A DNA stretch of 64,000 bases from Bartonella machadoae (GTDB lineage Bacteria > Pseudomonadota > Alphaproteobacteria > Rhizobiales > Rhizobiaceae), in contig NZ_CP087114.1 of the NCBI RefSeq assembly GCF_022559585.1, positions 39,094 to 103,093 of the forward strand, given 5' to 3'. Under the pieces are notes generated by a model. The model was given only the letters and a program-made list of their open reading frames with translations. It was not told where the DNA came from and searched no databases. This document shows positions 39,905-47,999 of this stretch, one piece after another; positions within the stretch are counted from its first letter, which is position 1, and the number at the start of each line of letters is the position of its first letter. Position numbers and translations under genes: made by a program.

Positions 39905-40150
39905 TTAAGAGTGTGAATTGGGCTGGTGGTGTTTGTTGTCAGATAAAGGAGCGGCAATAAAAGCAGAACTAGAAACAGAGCTGTCTTTCAATTGTTGCAA
40001 TTTTAAATAACTCTTTAAAGATAGTCCTTTGCCTTGTTCCCAACGACAAACAGAAGCTTGCTTAACACCTAAAATATCTGCTAATTCCTTTTGTGTTAGC
40101 GATAAACACTTTCGGATAGATTTAACCTTAAATTTTCCCTCTGTGTCCAT
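39905..40150 (-). CDS. Cro-like XRE regulator
   Basis: 81 aa from ATG 40150 (AGGA nine nt upstream); a second in-frame ATG at 40177 lies inside the operator and is less likely. HTH: KSIRKCLSLTQKELADILGVKQASVCRWEQGKGLSLKSYLKL. Ser/Ala-rich tail. Divergent from the S24 repressor, as cro is from cI; heads the leftward replication operon. Confidence 0.8.
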   Translation of the reverse strand: MDTEGKFKVKSIRKCLSLTQKELADILGVKQASVCRWEQGKGLSLKSYLKLQQLKDSSVSSSAFIAAPLSDNKHHQPNSHS

Positions 40151-40176
40151 TTGAGTTAAGTCCTTTATTTTAACCA

Positions 40177-40192
40177 TATACGCAATTGTATA
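40177..40192. promoter_or_regulatory. Putative repressor operator 1
   Basis: Palindrome TATACGCAATTGTATA between the cro-like and repressor genes. In reverse complement (TATACAATTGCGTATA) it differs at one position from the site at 40950-40965. Confidence 0.7.
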
Positions 40193-40249
40193 GTATATAA
40201 TAAAAAAAACAATAGATTTTTTTAATTTAAAAATCATAAGTAACTAATT

Positions 40250-40852
40250 ATGACGAAAAATATCATTGCGACATTGCAAGTATTGCAATCTGAGTTTGGT
40301 CTTAATCAGAAAGATCTTGCTGATAGACTAAATGTAACCCAAGCAACTGTATCAAGATGGTTAGGAAGCGAATCTGATCCCAGAGGTTCACACAGAGACG
40401 CAATTTTAGAACTTTATAAGAGCTTAAAGGGTTATAATCAAGTTACTACACTTGTTCCTATTATGGGGTATGTAGGAGCGGGGTTAGAGATTGACACTGA
40501 TGTTGAGCAAATCCCAGAAGATGGGCTTGAAACAATCGAAATACCATTTGATTTGCCTTTTGAAACAATAGGATTCATGGTTCGTGGAGATTCTATGTAT
40601 CCTGTATATAAAGATGGTGATTTAATCGTAGTTAAACATTTGCAAACAAAACCAGTGAGTGATTATTACGGTGATGAAGTTGTTGTGCTAACAGAAGATA
40701 ATAGACGATTTATCAAACAAATTACCCGTTCTTCAGAGGGCATTGTACTTAAATCATGGAATGCGCTACCTATTAAAAATGTTAAGATAAAATGGGTTGG
40801 AGAAATAGTTGCAATACTACCTCGCAAATCCTATCGTCCACTTATGAAATAA
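40250..40852 (+). CDS. LexA/CI-type phage repressor with S24 peptidase domain
   Basis: 200 aa. N-terminal HTH (GLNQKDLADRLNVTQATVSRWLG), autocleavage site A77-G78 in GYVGAG, Ser115 (RGDSMYP) and Lys156 (RRFIKQI) as catalytic dyad. RecA-stimulated self-cleavage would induce the prophage. Presumably binds the TATAC...GTATA operators; the antirepressors in the window are its likely antagonists, though different ones may target different repressors. Confidence 0.93.
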   Translation: MTKNIIATLQVLQSEFGLNQKDLADRLNVTQATVSRWLGSESDPRGSHRDAILELYKSLKGYNQVTTLVPIMGYVGAGLEIDTDVEQIPEDGLETIEIPFDLPFETIGFMVRGDSMYPVYKDGDLIVVKHLQTKPVSDYYGDEVVVLTEDNRRFIKQITRSSEGIVLKSWNALPIKNVKIKWVGEIVAILPRKSYRPLMK

Positions 40853-40949
40853 TCCCAGTAAAGCTTTTGATTCTATTGTTTTTGAAGATAGCATTTAAGT
40901 GAAAATGCAAAAAAAATGAAATATATGTAATTTTTTGCTTGCTTATATT

Positions 40950-40965
40950 TATACATTTGCGTATA
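40950..40965. promoter_or_regulatory. Putative repressor operator 2
   Basis: TATACATTTGCGTATA, 58 bp upstream of the acidic-protein start. Shares 15 of 16 bases with operator 1 read in the opposite direction, so the rightward recombination operon is probably under the same repressor. Confidence 0.7.
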
Positions 40966-41022
40966 AGTAATTATATAAACCAAACACAAGAGATTGCCAA
41001 GAGGCATCAGGGAGGGGAAATT

Positions 41023-41412
41023 ATGGATAAGCCAATTCTTATTAATTCCAATGAAATTTTATTAGTTGTATGTGATGATGAACACATTGGGCATTCGGGT
41101 CCACTTGATGAAAGTCAAGTTTTAGAAATGATTGACGAGGCAGATAATGCCATAAAAATCTTTCGCATAAATCCTTCTGAAAACAGTTGTGAAGATATTT
41201 CTGAAGAAATTGCAGAAATATACATAAAAGAAAACAGAGAATTTCTCGATGAGGACAGTAAAGTTCATTATTATGTAGGTGAAAGCGCTGCCTACGATAG
41301 TCTTTTAGAAGAAATTGCAGACGAAAAATATAATGATGAAGTCTACGGTACTTATGAAGAGCAGCACCGCCTGACTTTTTGGGATGTTATTCCAAATTAT
41401 CCAAACTATTAA
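41023..41412 (+). CDS. Highly acidic early protein (possible DNA mimic)
   Basis: 129 aa from ATG 41023 (GGAGGGG upstream). By count 33 Asp/Glu against 8 Lys/Arg. No recognised family; stretches such as [24 protein letters not shown]. Directly behind operator 2, so expressed on induction. The charge pattern allows a DNA-mimic or anti-defence role, an inference only. Confidence 0.65.
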   Translation: MDKPILINSNEILLVVCDDEHIGHSGPLDESQVLEMIDEADNAIKIFRINPSENSCEDISEEIAEIYIKENREFLDEDSKVHYYVGESAAYDSLLEEIADEKYNDEVYGTYEEQHRLTFWDVIPNYPNY

Positions 41413-41413
41413 G

Positions 41414-41446
41414 GGCGTTTTTAAAAACGCCTCCTTTTCTTTCTTT
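41414..41446 (+). terminator. Terminator after the acidic protein gene
   Basis: GGCGTTTTTAAAAACGCC followed by a pyrimidine tract (tccttttctttctttc), directly after the stop. Confidence 0.75.
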
Positions 41447-41474
41447 CAAATATTATCACAAATGGAATACAGGC

Positions 41475-42203
41475 ATGCATAATCTTGTCACAACAGCAGA
41501 AAGTACTTTTAAGAACGAAGCTATTCAAACCATGTCGAGTCGTGAAATTGCAGAATTGTGTGGTAAACAGCATGCACATATTATGCGTGATATTCGACAA
41601 ATGTTAGGAGAATTGTACCCTGAAGGGGGTCAATCCAAATTTGGATCGACCTATTTAGACACGCAAGGTAGACCTCAAAATTGTTATAATCTTCCCAAGC
41701 GCGAATGTTTAATCCTCGTCTCAGGTTACAGCACAGCATTACGAGCAAAGATCATAGATCGTTGGCAACAATTAGAACAGCAAGTAATGGCACCGCAAAT
41801 CGATTACTCTAGTCCACAAGTCATGTTAGGGGTTTTAAATTATCTCAAAAATGAGAATGAACAAAAAGACAATATGATTGCAGAATTAAAACCAAAGGCA
41901 ATGGCTCTTGAAAGTTTACAGCGCCATGATGGGCTCTTTGGTCTTACCGAGACTGCTAAAATACTCGAAATGCAACCAAAACAGTTCATTCTCTTCTTAC
42001 AGCAAAAAGGTTGGGTCTATCGACGCATGGCAAATGGGCATCTGTTGCCTTATCAAGACAAAATCCAAAAAGGTCTGATGGATTGTCCTACCATCACGAT
42101 TCAAACTTCTGGCGGAATAAATAAAGTCATTCCTTCGGCAAAAATCACAACAAAAGGCATTGGTGTGCTTTCTCAAGAAATCAAAAGACAAAGCATGCAT
42201 TAA
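41475..42203 (+). CDS. Rha-KilAC antirepressor without C4-like leader
   Basis: 242 aa. Rha N-terminus ([31 protein letters not shown]) and a KilAC C-terminus that diverges from the cassette versions ([29 protein letters not shown]). Unlike the others it has no leader, no 92-aa partner and no cassette terminator; it sits in the repressor-controlled operon. Probably the phage's original antirepressor gene. Confidence 0.88.
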   Translation: MHNLVTTAESTFKNEAIQTMSSREIAELCGKQHAHIMRDIRQMLGELYPEGGQSKFGSTYLDTQGRPQNCYNLPKRECLILVSGYSTALRAKIIDRWQQLEQQVMAPQIDYSSPQVMLGVLNYLKNENEQKDNMIAELKPKAMALESLQRHDGLFGLTETAKILEMQPKQFILFLQQKGWVYRRMANGHLLPYQDKIQKGLMDCPTITIQTSGGINKVIPSAKITTKGIGVLSQEIKRQSMH

Positions 42204-42215
42204 GGGGTGACCATC

Positions 42216-42887
42216 ATGGAAAAGAAATACGAATTCACTGATGCAATCGATATAGTTTATAGGCGTAAGGTTCGCCGTATTCGTGCATTGAAAAACTTTG
42301 GTGATATTAAAGCTGGTGATTTAGGCGGTTTTATAGAGCATGAAGGCAATTTAAGCCATGAGGGGGATTGTTGGGTTGGGGACAATGCTTGTGTTTCTCA
42401 TAGTGCTAAAGTTTGCGGTAATGCAAGAGTATTTGAAAAAGCACGCATTGCAGACAGAGCATATATTAGTGACAATGCAAATGTTTTTGGAAATGCTTGT
42501 ATTGAATCTGAAGCGTGTATTTTAAATAAAGCAAAAGTTTACGGAAAAGCAGAAGTCTTTGATAATGCTATGGTTTGCGATAATGCACAAGTTTTCGGTA
42601 ATGCGGTAGTTTGTGGCAAGTCTCATATTTATGGTTATGCACAAGTTTACAACAAAGCACGCGTTCACGACCAAGCTAAGATTTATGGCAAAGCACGTGT
42701 TTACGGTCAAGCCAAGGTTTATGAGAAAGCACGTGTCTATAATAATGCAGAAGTTTATGAAAATGCAAAAGTTAAGGGTAGGGCAGAGGTTTACGCTCTT
42801 GGAAAGATTTATGGAGATGCATGTGTTTGTTGGAACGCATGTATTGGCGGCAATCAGTCCATCTCAACTGGAGAAAAAACCATATGA
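42216..42887 (+). CDS. Hexapeptide-repeat (left-handed beta-helix) protein 1
   Basis: 223 aa. N-terminal module YEFTDAIDIVYRRKVRRIRALKNFGDIKAGDLGGFIEHEGNLSHEG, then ~25 hexapeptides of type (V/I)-(Y/F/C)-(G/D/E)-(N/K)-A-(K/R/Q), e.g. VYGKAEVFDNAMVCDNAQVFGNA. Predicts a long parallel beta-helix, similar in style to YdcK-like proteins. No catalytic motif seen. Overlaps the next gene (ATGA). Confidence 0.75.
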   Translation: MEKKYEFTDAIDIVYRRKVRRIRALKNFGDIKAGDLGGFIEHEGNLSHEGDCWVGDNACVSHSAKVCGNARVFEKARIADRAYISDNANVFGNACIESEACILNKAKVYGKAEVFDNAMVCDNAQVFGNAVVCGKSHIYGYAQVYNKARVHDQAKIYGKARVYGQAKVYEKARVYNNAEVYENAKVKGRAEVYALGKIYGDACVCWNACIGGNQSISTGEKTI

Positions 42888-43363
42888 AAAAATACGAATT
42901 TACTGGTGAAACAATAGAGGTTTCTAGTAGAACTCTTCGCCGTGTCCGTGCATTGCAAGACTTTGGTGATGTAAAAAAAGGAGATTTAGGCGGTTGGATA
43001 GAAAAGGAAAAGAACCTCAGTCACGAAGGTAATTGTTGGGTTGGAGGCGATGCTAAGGTTTATGGTGATGCTCAGATTTATGGTGATGCCGATGTTAGCG
43101 GCGATACCTATGTTTATGGCAATGCCAAGGTTTATGGTAGTGCAAAAGTTACAGGGAGTGCGCACATTTATCAAAATGCACAAGTTTATGATCATGCTAC
43201 TGTAGCAGGCGCTTTTTTGAAAAGTGTTGAGATTTTTGGAGATGCACAAGTTTATGATAGTGCTTGCATTTATGACGAAGTCAAGATTTTTAGAAATGCT
43301 AAGGTTTGTGGATTGGCTCTCATTTGCGGAAACACGAGAATTCCTCAAGACATAAAAATTTAG
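42884..43363 (+). CDS. Hexapeptide-repeat (left-handed beta-helix) protein 2
   Basis: 159 aa, paralogue of the previous protein with the same N-terminal module (KKYEFTGETIEVSSRTLRRVRALQDFGDVKKGDLGGWIEKEKNLSHEG) and fewer repeats. Tandem translationally coupled pair between antirepressor and recombination genes; they might co-assemble. Confidence 0.75.
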   Translation: MKKYEFTGETIEVSSRTLRRVRALQDFGDVKKGDLGGWIEKEKNLSHEGNCWVGGDAKVYGDAQIYGDADVSGDTYVYGNAKVYGSAKVTGSAHIYQNAQVYDHATVAGAFLKSVEIFGDAQVYDSACIYDEVKIFRNAKVCGLALICGNTRIPQDIKI

Positions 43364-43435
43364 CAACAAACAACCCTTTTAACACAAGCGTGATTCACGC
43401 AACGGGTGAGTTGCACGCTAATGGAGGAAAACAAG

Positions 43436-44191
43436 ATGAATGAACAAAATACGAGCTTAACAGAAGTTGAAAAAACGCAACATTTAGACGTCGAACAAAC
43501 TGCTATGGAACGCATTTTAAATAAAGCATTAGAAAGTGACGTCGACATGGACCGCTTAGAACGTCTTCTTGATTTAAGAGAAAAAGAAATAAAAAGACAG
43601 AACCATCAGAGCTTTATTCATGATCTTTCGGCTATGCAAATCGAATATCAAACAATCACCAAAAATGCTAAAAACAACCATACTAAGAGTGCATATGCAA
43701 CCCTTGATCAGTATATTGACGCTGTAAAGGACACTCTTGCAAAACACCGCTTCGCTTTGTTTTCTCATATTAAAAATCAAACAGAAAAAAACATTACCAT
43801 AGAAATAACTCTGTCTCATCCTTCAGGAAATCAAATCTCAACAGAAGGAACATTTCCAATTGATGGACAAGGAAGCAAAAATAATATTCAATCTCTTGGT
43901 TCTACGATTACCTATGCACGCAGATATCTGTTAGGCATGCTTCTTAATGTCGCAAGCAAAGAAGACGATAAAGATGGGAATATGCCTGAAAAACCGGCTT
44001 TTCCGGAGCAGATCAATGAAATCAGAAGACTGATGATACAAACAAAGGCAGAAGAAAAAAAGATACTTTCTTATGCAAATGTCGAAAAGCTTGACGATAT
44101 CTCTGATCAGAGCGCGCAAACCATTTTGCACCTTTTAAAAGATAAACAAAATAAGCAAATGGCATCAACACAACAACAAACGGCGGTGTGA
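43436..44191 (+). CDS. erf: ERF-family single-strand annealing protein
   Basis: 251 aa from ATG 43436 (GGAGG eight nt upstream). ERF core: FIHDLSAMQIEYQTITKNAKNNHTKSAYATLDQYIDAVKDTLAKHRFALFSHI...IQSLGSTITYARRYLLGMLLNVASKEDDKDGN. Anneals complementary strands in phage recombination; pairs with the exonuclease directly downstream (1-nt gap). Confidence 0.93.
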   Translation: MNEQNTSLTEVEKTQHLDVEQTAMERILNKALESDVDMDRLERLLDLREKEIKRQNHQSFIHDLSAMQIEYQTITKNAKNNHTKSAYATLDQYIDAVKDTLAKHRFALFSHIKNQTEKNITIEITLSHPSGNQISTEGTFPIDGQGSKNNIQSLGSTITYARRYLLGMLLNVASKEDDKDGNMPEKPAFPEQINEIRRLMIQTKAEEKKILSYANVEKLDDISDQSAQTILHLLKDKQNKQMASTQQQTAV

Positions 44192-44192
44192 T

Positions 44193-44816
44193 ATGGAACA
44201 AAGAACAGCAGAATGGTTTCAAGCAAGATTAGGAAAAGTCACCGCTTCTAATGTTTACAACATCCTCAGTAAAACAGCTAAAGGATTGCCGACAAGCAAA
44301 TATGAAGACTACAAAATCAAACTCATGACAGAACGCTTAACAGGGGAAATAAGCCAATCTTATATAACCCCATCTATGCAATGGGGGATTGAACATGAAG
44401 AGGACGCCCTGAAAGAATATGAATTCATTTATGATGCCGATGTCATAAAATGCGGTTTTATACCACATCCTACCATAGAAATGGCGGGGGCTAGTCCTGA
44501 TGGCTTGATTGGTGAAGACGGTTTAGTTGAAGTCAAATGTCCACAGTCAACGACGCATCTTCGTTTTTTTATGTATGACGAGATTAAACCTGAATATATA
44601 GCGCAGATGCAATTCCAAATGGCTTGTACAGGGCGCAAATGGTGTCATTTCATTAGCTATAATCCACAATTTGTAGGCAGATCTACTGGTTTGAGGATGA
44701 AAGTCAAACGCATCCACCGTGATGATGAACAAATTGAACAGCTTACTAAAGCAGTCGAGGTCTTTTTAGCAGAAATAGAGCAAGACATGGAGCAGATCTT
44801 GACAAAAGCTGCATAA
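44193..44816 (+). CDS. YqaJ/lambda-exo-type exonuclease
   Basis: 207 aa. PD-(D/E)XK nuclease: AGASPDGLIGEDGLVEVKCP supplies D103, E113 and K115; N-terminal RTAEWFQARLGKVTASNVYNIL is the usual YqaJ opening. Supplies 3' single strands for the ERF annealase. Confidence 0.93.
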   Translation: MEQRTAEWFQARLGKVTASNVYNILSKTAKGLPTSKYEDYKIKLMTERLTGEISQSYITPSMQWGIEHEEDALKEYEFIYDADVIKCGFIPHPTIEMAGASPDGLIGEDGLVEVKCPQSTTHLRFFMYDEIKPEYIAQMQFQMACTGRKWCHFISYNPQFVGRSTGLRMKVKRIHRDDEQIEQLTKAVEVFLAEIEQDMEQILTKAA

Positions 44817-44822
44817 CCCTAT

Positions 44823-44850
44823 GGGGGTGCTCTCTCCTCCCAGCACCCCC
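44823..44850 (+). terminator. GC-rich hairpin after the exonuclease gene
   Basis: GGGGGTGCT / AGCACCCCC with a 10-nt loop, no following T-run. May be an attenuator or mRNA-stabilising hairpin. Confidence 0.45.
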
Positions 44851-44926
44851 GCCCTCTCACAACAACTTTCAAGAAATGCGTGCTTCACGCCACAGGCAAA
44901 TTGTACCTAAATTAAGGGGAATAAAC

Positions 44927-45169
44927 ATGGGACACCGTCCACCTACTATAACACAACCTGCTATTGCGCGTGCTTTAAGAGAAGCAAAAAAACAAGGAGC
45001 AGAGATCGTAGAAATAAAACCTACCGGTGAAGTGCTTATTCATATCAATAAAATCACACCTCCAACAAACATGGATAATGCTTATAGCATTGATGATTTT
45101 CCTCCGCTTGAAAATGAAGAAGCTAGTACTAAGAAAATTTGTCGCCCTGTCGACGATATAAAGTTTTAG
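44927..45169 (+). CDS. Small phage protein upstream of the integrase
   Basis: 80 aa from ATG 44927 (AGGGG upstream). GHRPPTITQPAIARALREAKKQGAEIVEIKPTGEVLIHI is a pattern I associate with small genes next to rhizobial-type phage integrases; possibly an excision factor. The leader (44877-44900) repeats the GCGTG.TTCACGC motif found before erf (43389-43401). Confidence 0.6.
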   Translation: MGHRPPTITQPAIARALREAKKQGAEIVEIKPTGEVLIHINKITPPTNMDNAYSIDDFPPLENEEASTKKICRPVDDIKF

Positions 45170-45171
45170 CC

Positions 45172-46215
45172 ATGCCAAAACGTCGTCCACCACATCTTGT
45201 TCGTGAACGAACGCGCCATGGTAAAATCATATGGTATGTTCGGATTGGTCATGGACCACGGTTTCGCATTGAAGGAACCTACGGAACGCAAGAGTTTGTT
45301 GACAATTATACAGTTGCTATTAAACAAGCACAAAGCGGCTCGTCAAAAACTATGAAGCGCACTAGACTCACAGAAGGCTCTTTTGATTGGTTGTTGCATC
45401 AATATTTACAAAGCATGCAATGGCATAATCAATCAGAATCAACCAAAAAAGTTAAGTATAGAATTCTGAAAAATGTTTCTAAATATATTGGCGACCGTTC
45501 TTATAAAAGTATAGCAAAACAACATATCCTTGATGCCGTAGACAGAAGACGAGAGACCCCAGCCGCGGCTAAGCATTTTTTAACGGCTCTAAATGGTCTT
45601 TTTAATTGGGCGGTTGATAATGCTCTTTTAAATATAAATCCTGCCTTGAGTGTTAAAGCACCAAAAGCTTTTAATACAGAGGGATTAGCGCCATGGTTAG
45701 AAGAAGATATTGAGAAATACTATCATCGCTGGAAATTAGGAACGCATGAACGTGTTTGGATTGACGTTCTTCTGTACACCGGCTTGCGTCGTGGTGATGC
45801 TGTTCGCATTGGTTGGAAAGATGTTAAAGAGAATATCATTCACTTAAAAACAGAAAAGAGCCAATTTAAAACAGATGTTTTTCTACCCATTTTGCCTGAA
45901 TTAGCAGAAACTCTTAAAATTGGTCCTATTGGAAATGAAACGTTTATTTGCGGAAAAAGCGGAAATAAGCTTGTCAAAGAAAGTTTTGGTAACCTGTTTC
46001 GTGAGGCATGTAACGCTGCAGGAATTAAAAAATCAGCCCATGGCTTAAGAAAGTTAGCAGCAACACGCGCTGCTAATGCTGGTGCTACAGTTTCACAAAT
46101 GAAAGCGCTTTTTGGCTGGACAGAAGATAAAATGGCATCACTCTATACGAAAACGGCGGATAGAAAACGACTAGCAATAGAAGCCATCAAAAAGCTTCAA
46201 AAAGGTTCGGGATAG
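45172..46215 (+). CDS. int: Tyrosine integrase (second, lambda-type)
   Basis: 347 aa. Arm-binding-like N-terminus (PKRRPPHLVRERTRHGKIIWYVRIGHGPRFRI), core-binding domain, and catalytic R206 (YTGLRRGD), H290/R293 (SAHGLRKLAATRAA) and Y325 (SLYTKTADR); the third His is Trp316 (FGWTED), a known variation. Unrelated in its N-terminal domain to the integrase at 51263. Three nt after the 80-aa gene and 85 bp before a possible attachment core. Confidence 0.92.
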   Translation: MPKRRPPHLVRERTRHGKIIWYVRIGHGPRFRIEGTYGTQEFVDNYTVAIKQAQSGSSKTMKRTRLTEGSFDWLLHQYLQSMQWHNQSESTKKVKYRILKNVSKYIGDRSYKSIAKQHILDAVDRRRETPAAAKHFLTALNGLFNWAVDNALLNINPALSVKAPKAFNTEGLAPWLEEDIEKYYHRWKLGTHERVWIDVLLYTGLRRGDAVRIGWKDVKENIIHLKTEKSQFKTDVFLPILPELAETLKIGPIGNETFICGKSGNKLVKESFGNLFREACNAAGIKKSAHGLRKLAATRAANAGATVSQMKALFGWTEDKMASLYTKTADRKRLAIEAIKKLQKGSG

Positions 46216-46299
46216 ATAGGAAAATAAGTTAAAAGAATCAAAGGATTCAAAATTCCCTAATTTCTCTATAACACCTTGATTTTATTAATATATGGCGCA

Positions 46300-46315
46300 C
46301 CCTCTCTCTCCGCCA
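46300..46315 (+). other. Candidate attachment-site core (tRNA-Ser 3' end-like)
   Basis: CCCTCTCTCTCCGCCA equals the 3' end of many alphaproteobacterial tRNA-Ser genes including CCA, but the preceding bases are not a tRNA arm. It lies 85 bp after the integrase, where an att core is expected. No second copy was found in the window. Confidence 0.5.
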
Positions 46316-46405
46316 TTCAATCTTTAAGTATACATAACTTATTGATTTTCCATATGTTTTTTTAAGGTGCGGGATACGTGAATAAAGGTTAGGGAATAGG
46401 ATTTT

Positions 46406-46618
46406 CTAACATTCCTCCGCAACACGAATATTTTTTTGGCTTTTCTTCTCTATAATCGCTTCTAACATTTCTTTGAATACTTCTAAATCCTGTTGTGAAA
46501 AAACCTTTAAAAGTCTCGTAAACATACCAACAGTTTCACCACACAACGGATTAGAAGATTTGATGATAAAACTACCGCGACAAACATCCGCTTCTCTCCT
46601 TAAATGAGCGGCTACTGA
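46406..46618 (-). pseudogene. Unrecognised gene remnant
   Basis: Open frame of 70 codons without a good start: AAHLRREADVCRGSFIIKSSNPLCGETVGMFTRLLKVFSQQDLEVFKEMLEAIIEKK. The amphipathic helix at the end looks protein-like; an in-frame TAA lies just upstream. Only an internal ATG could start it (about 39 aa). Possibly a piece of an ancestral gene next to the att region. Confidence 0.35.
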
Positions 46619-46660
46619 TTACAGAACTAAAGCCCAAGGCAACAGATTATTTGCGTAATT
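46617..46660 (+). pseudogene. KilAC scar with internal deletion
   Basis: Reads ITELKPKA directly fused to TDYLRNL; in intact antirepressors these segments are separated by about 30 residues. A deletion remnant of an earlier cassette copy lying just before leader III. Confidence 0.55.
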
Positions 46661-46675
46661 TATTTATTTTGTTGC

Positions 46676-46949
46676 TTGACAATATGGCATCAATGTGTCT
46701 AGTATCGAATCAGGTGCCTGAAAAACGCCTTAAATCGATAGCGGACAGATTGCCGAAACAATCTTTTTCCGCCAATTAAAAGCTTTGACTCATTATATGT
46801 TACACGCATATAATGCTCTCGTCGGGTGTGGTTGCGCTATACAATACTCTTACGGGGAAAGCGTAACGACGGACTATCGACCGTGTTTTTCAGCACCCGG
46901 CGCTCTTTATAGAGTGTCAATGAAAAACCTTTAATCGATAGGAGTTATC
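46676..46949 (+). ncRNA. C4-like antisense leader, cassette III
   Basis: Outer TTGACA/TAGTAT (46676-46705); A = ctgaaaaacg...atcgatag (46718-46741); inner TTGACT (46785-46790)/TATAAT (46809-46814); stem GTTGCGC/GCGTAAC, which carries a compensatory C-G in place of the T-A of GTTATGC/GCATAAC; B = ctatcgaccgtgtttttcag (46874-46893); A' = tgaaaaac...atcgatag (46921-46941) ending in AGGAG before ATG 46950. Code gaaaaac/tcgatag. Confidence 0.8.
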
Positions 46950-47681
46950 ATGAATACTTTTATAGAAACTGTGGGAAACACTGCTAATAGTAGTGCAGCG
47001 GTTCAGACTATGTCTAGTCGTGAAATCGCCGAATTATGTAACAAAAGACATGATCATGTTATGCGCGATATTAAGCAAATGCTTGAAGAAATTAACGCCC
47101 CCAAATTTGGGGTGGTTGATTTTATCGGTAGTTACGTTGATGCAAAAGGTGAAAGTCGTCCTTGCTACCATCTCCCCAAGCGTGAGTGTTTAATCCTCGT
47201 CTCAGGTTACAGCACTGCTTTACGAGCAAAAATTATTGACCGTTGGCAAGAATTGGAAAAGCAGATTACAACATCTCAGATTGACTACTCAAGTCCTCAA
47301 GCAATGATTGGTTTCTTGAATCACTTACAAAGTCAAATCGAGCAGAAAGATCATGTAATTGCTAAGTTAGAACCCAAAGCAAAGGCGCTTGATGGTTTAA
47401 AACGCTCTGATGGTCTGTTTGGTTTGATTGAAGCCGCAAAGATGCTTGAAGTACGACCTAAGGACTTAACCGATTACTTGCGTAAACATGATTGGGTCTA
47501 TCGAAGAGCTCCAAGTGGTCCTTTGTTACCCTATCAGGATAAGATCAAGAAAGGTTTGATGGATTGCCCTGCTATTACTATTCAAAGACCCGATGGCACA
47601 GAAAAGGTGCTTCCTTCAACCAAAATCACATCCAGAGGATTGGCTTGCTTGAGAGAACAAATCCATGGAGATGTGCAATGA
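46950..47681 (+). CDS. Rha-KilAC antirepressor (cassette III)
   Basis: 243 aa. Rha N-terminus ([63 protein letters not shown]) on the common KilAC half. It occupies the place held by the AntA-KilAC gene in the two other copies of this block (802 and 52693), showing replacement of the N-terminal module in an otherwise syntenic region. Confidence 0.9.
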   Translation: MNTFIETVGNTANSSAAVQTMSSREIAELCNKRHDHVMRDIKQMLEEINAPKFGVVDFIGSYVDAKGESRPCYHLPKRECLILVSGYSTALRAKIIDRWQELEKQITTSQIDYSSPQAMIGFLNHLQSQIEQKDHVIAKLEPKAKALDGLKRSDGLFGLIEAAKMLEVRPKDLTDYLRKHDWVYRRAPSGPLLPYQDKIKKGLMDCPAITIQRPDGTEKVLPSTKITSRGLACLREQIHGDVQ

Positions 47682-47956
47682 ATACCAGTATCGATTTTTT
47701 ATGTGATTTGTGGATGGCGCTATCTCAATTTTCTAACCATCAAGGCATTGGAGATAAAGACTGTAAGGCATTGGTTGAAGTCATGGGCATTGTAGAAAAA
47801 GCTTTGATTTTGAAACTTCAAGATGACGTGCCAAATATTACAAAGATTCTAGCAGTTCTTACAGACTTTGGAGCTTCAGAGTTTCCTACGGCTATAGATC
47901 CTTTTTTAAAAGCTTATGCTCCAAATTTAGAAAATCCTATTGTGAAAGCCGCTTAA
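47678..47956 (+). CDS. 92-aa antirepressor partner (cassette III)
   Basis: MNTSIDFLCDLWMALSQFSNHQGIGDKDCKALVEVMG... ; ATG overlaps the antirepressor stop. The N-terminal third resembles the cassette V version, the last residues (ENPIVKAA) the cassette I version, so it looks recombinant. Confidence 0.85.
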   Translation: MNTSIDFLCDLWMALSQFSNHQGIGDKDCKALVEVMGIVEKALILKLQDDVPNITKILAVLTDFGASEFPTAIDPFLKAYAPNLENPIVKAA

Positions 47957-47966
47957 ACAAAAACAT

Positions 47967-47999
47967 ATCCCTTCCCACTTCCAAAAATGGGGAGGGAAT
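47967..47999. terminator. Bidirectional terminator between cassette III and lysis genes
   Basis: TCCCTTCCCACTT / AATGGGGAGGGA hairpin with one mismatch, equivalent of 1826-1859. Confidence 0.72.

Noticed and set aside
42216..43363. CRISPR-like periodicity
   Set aside because: The spacing is short (18 nt) and coding; no palindromic repeat-spacer pattern. No CRISPR array seen anywhere in the window.
42522..43369. Long antisense frames opposite the hexapeptide-repeat genes
   Set aside because: Produced by the six-residue periodicity of the sense genes; no start signals.
46293..46315. TGGCG...CGCCA as a stem-loop regulatory element
   Set aside because: Only 5 bp; the tRNA-Ser 3'-end match explains the sequence better.
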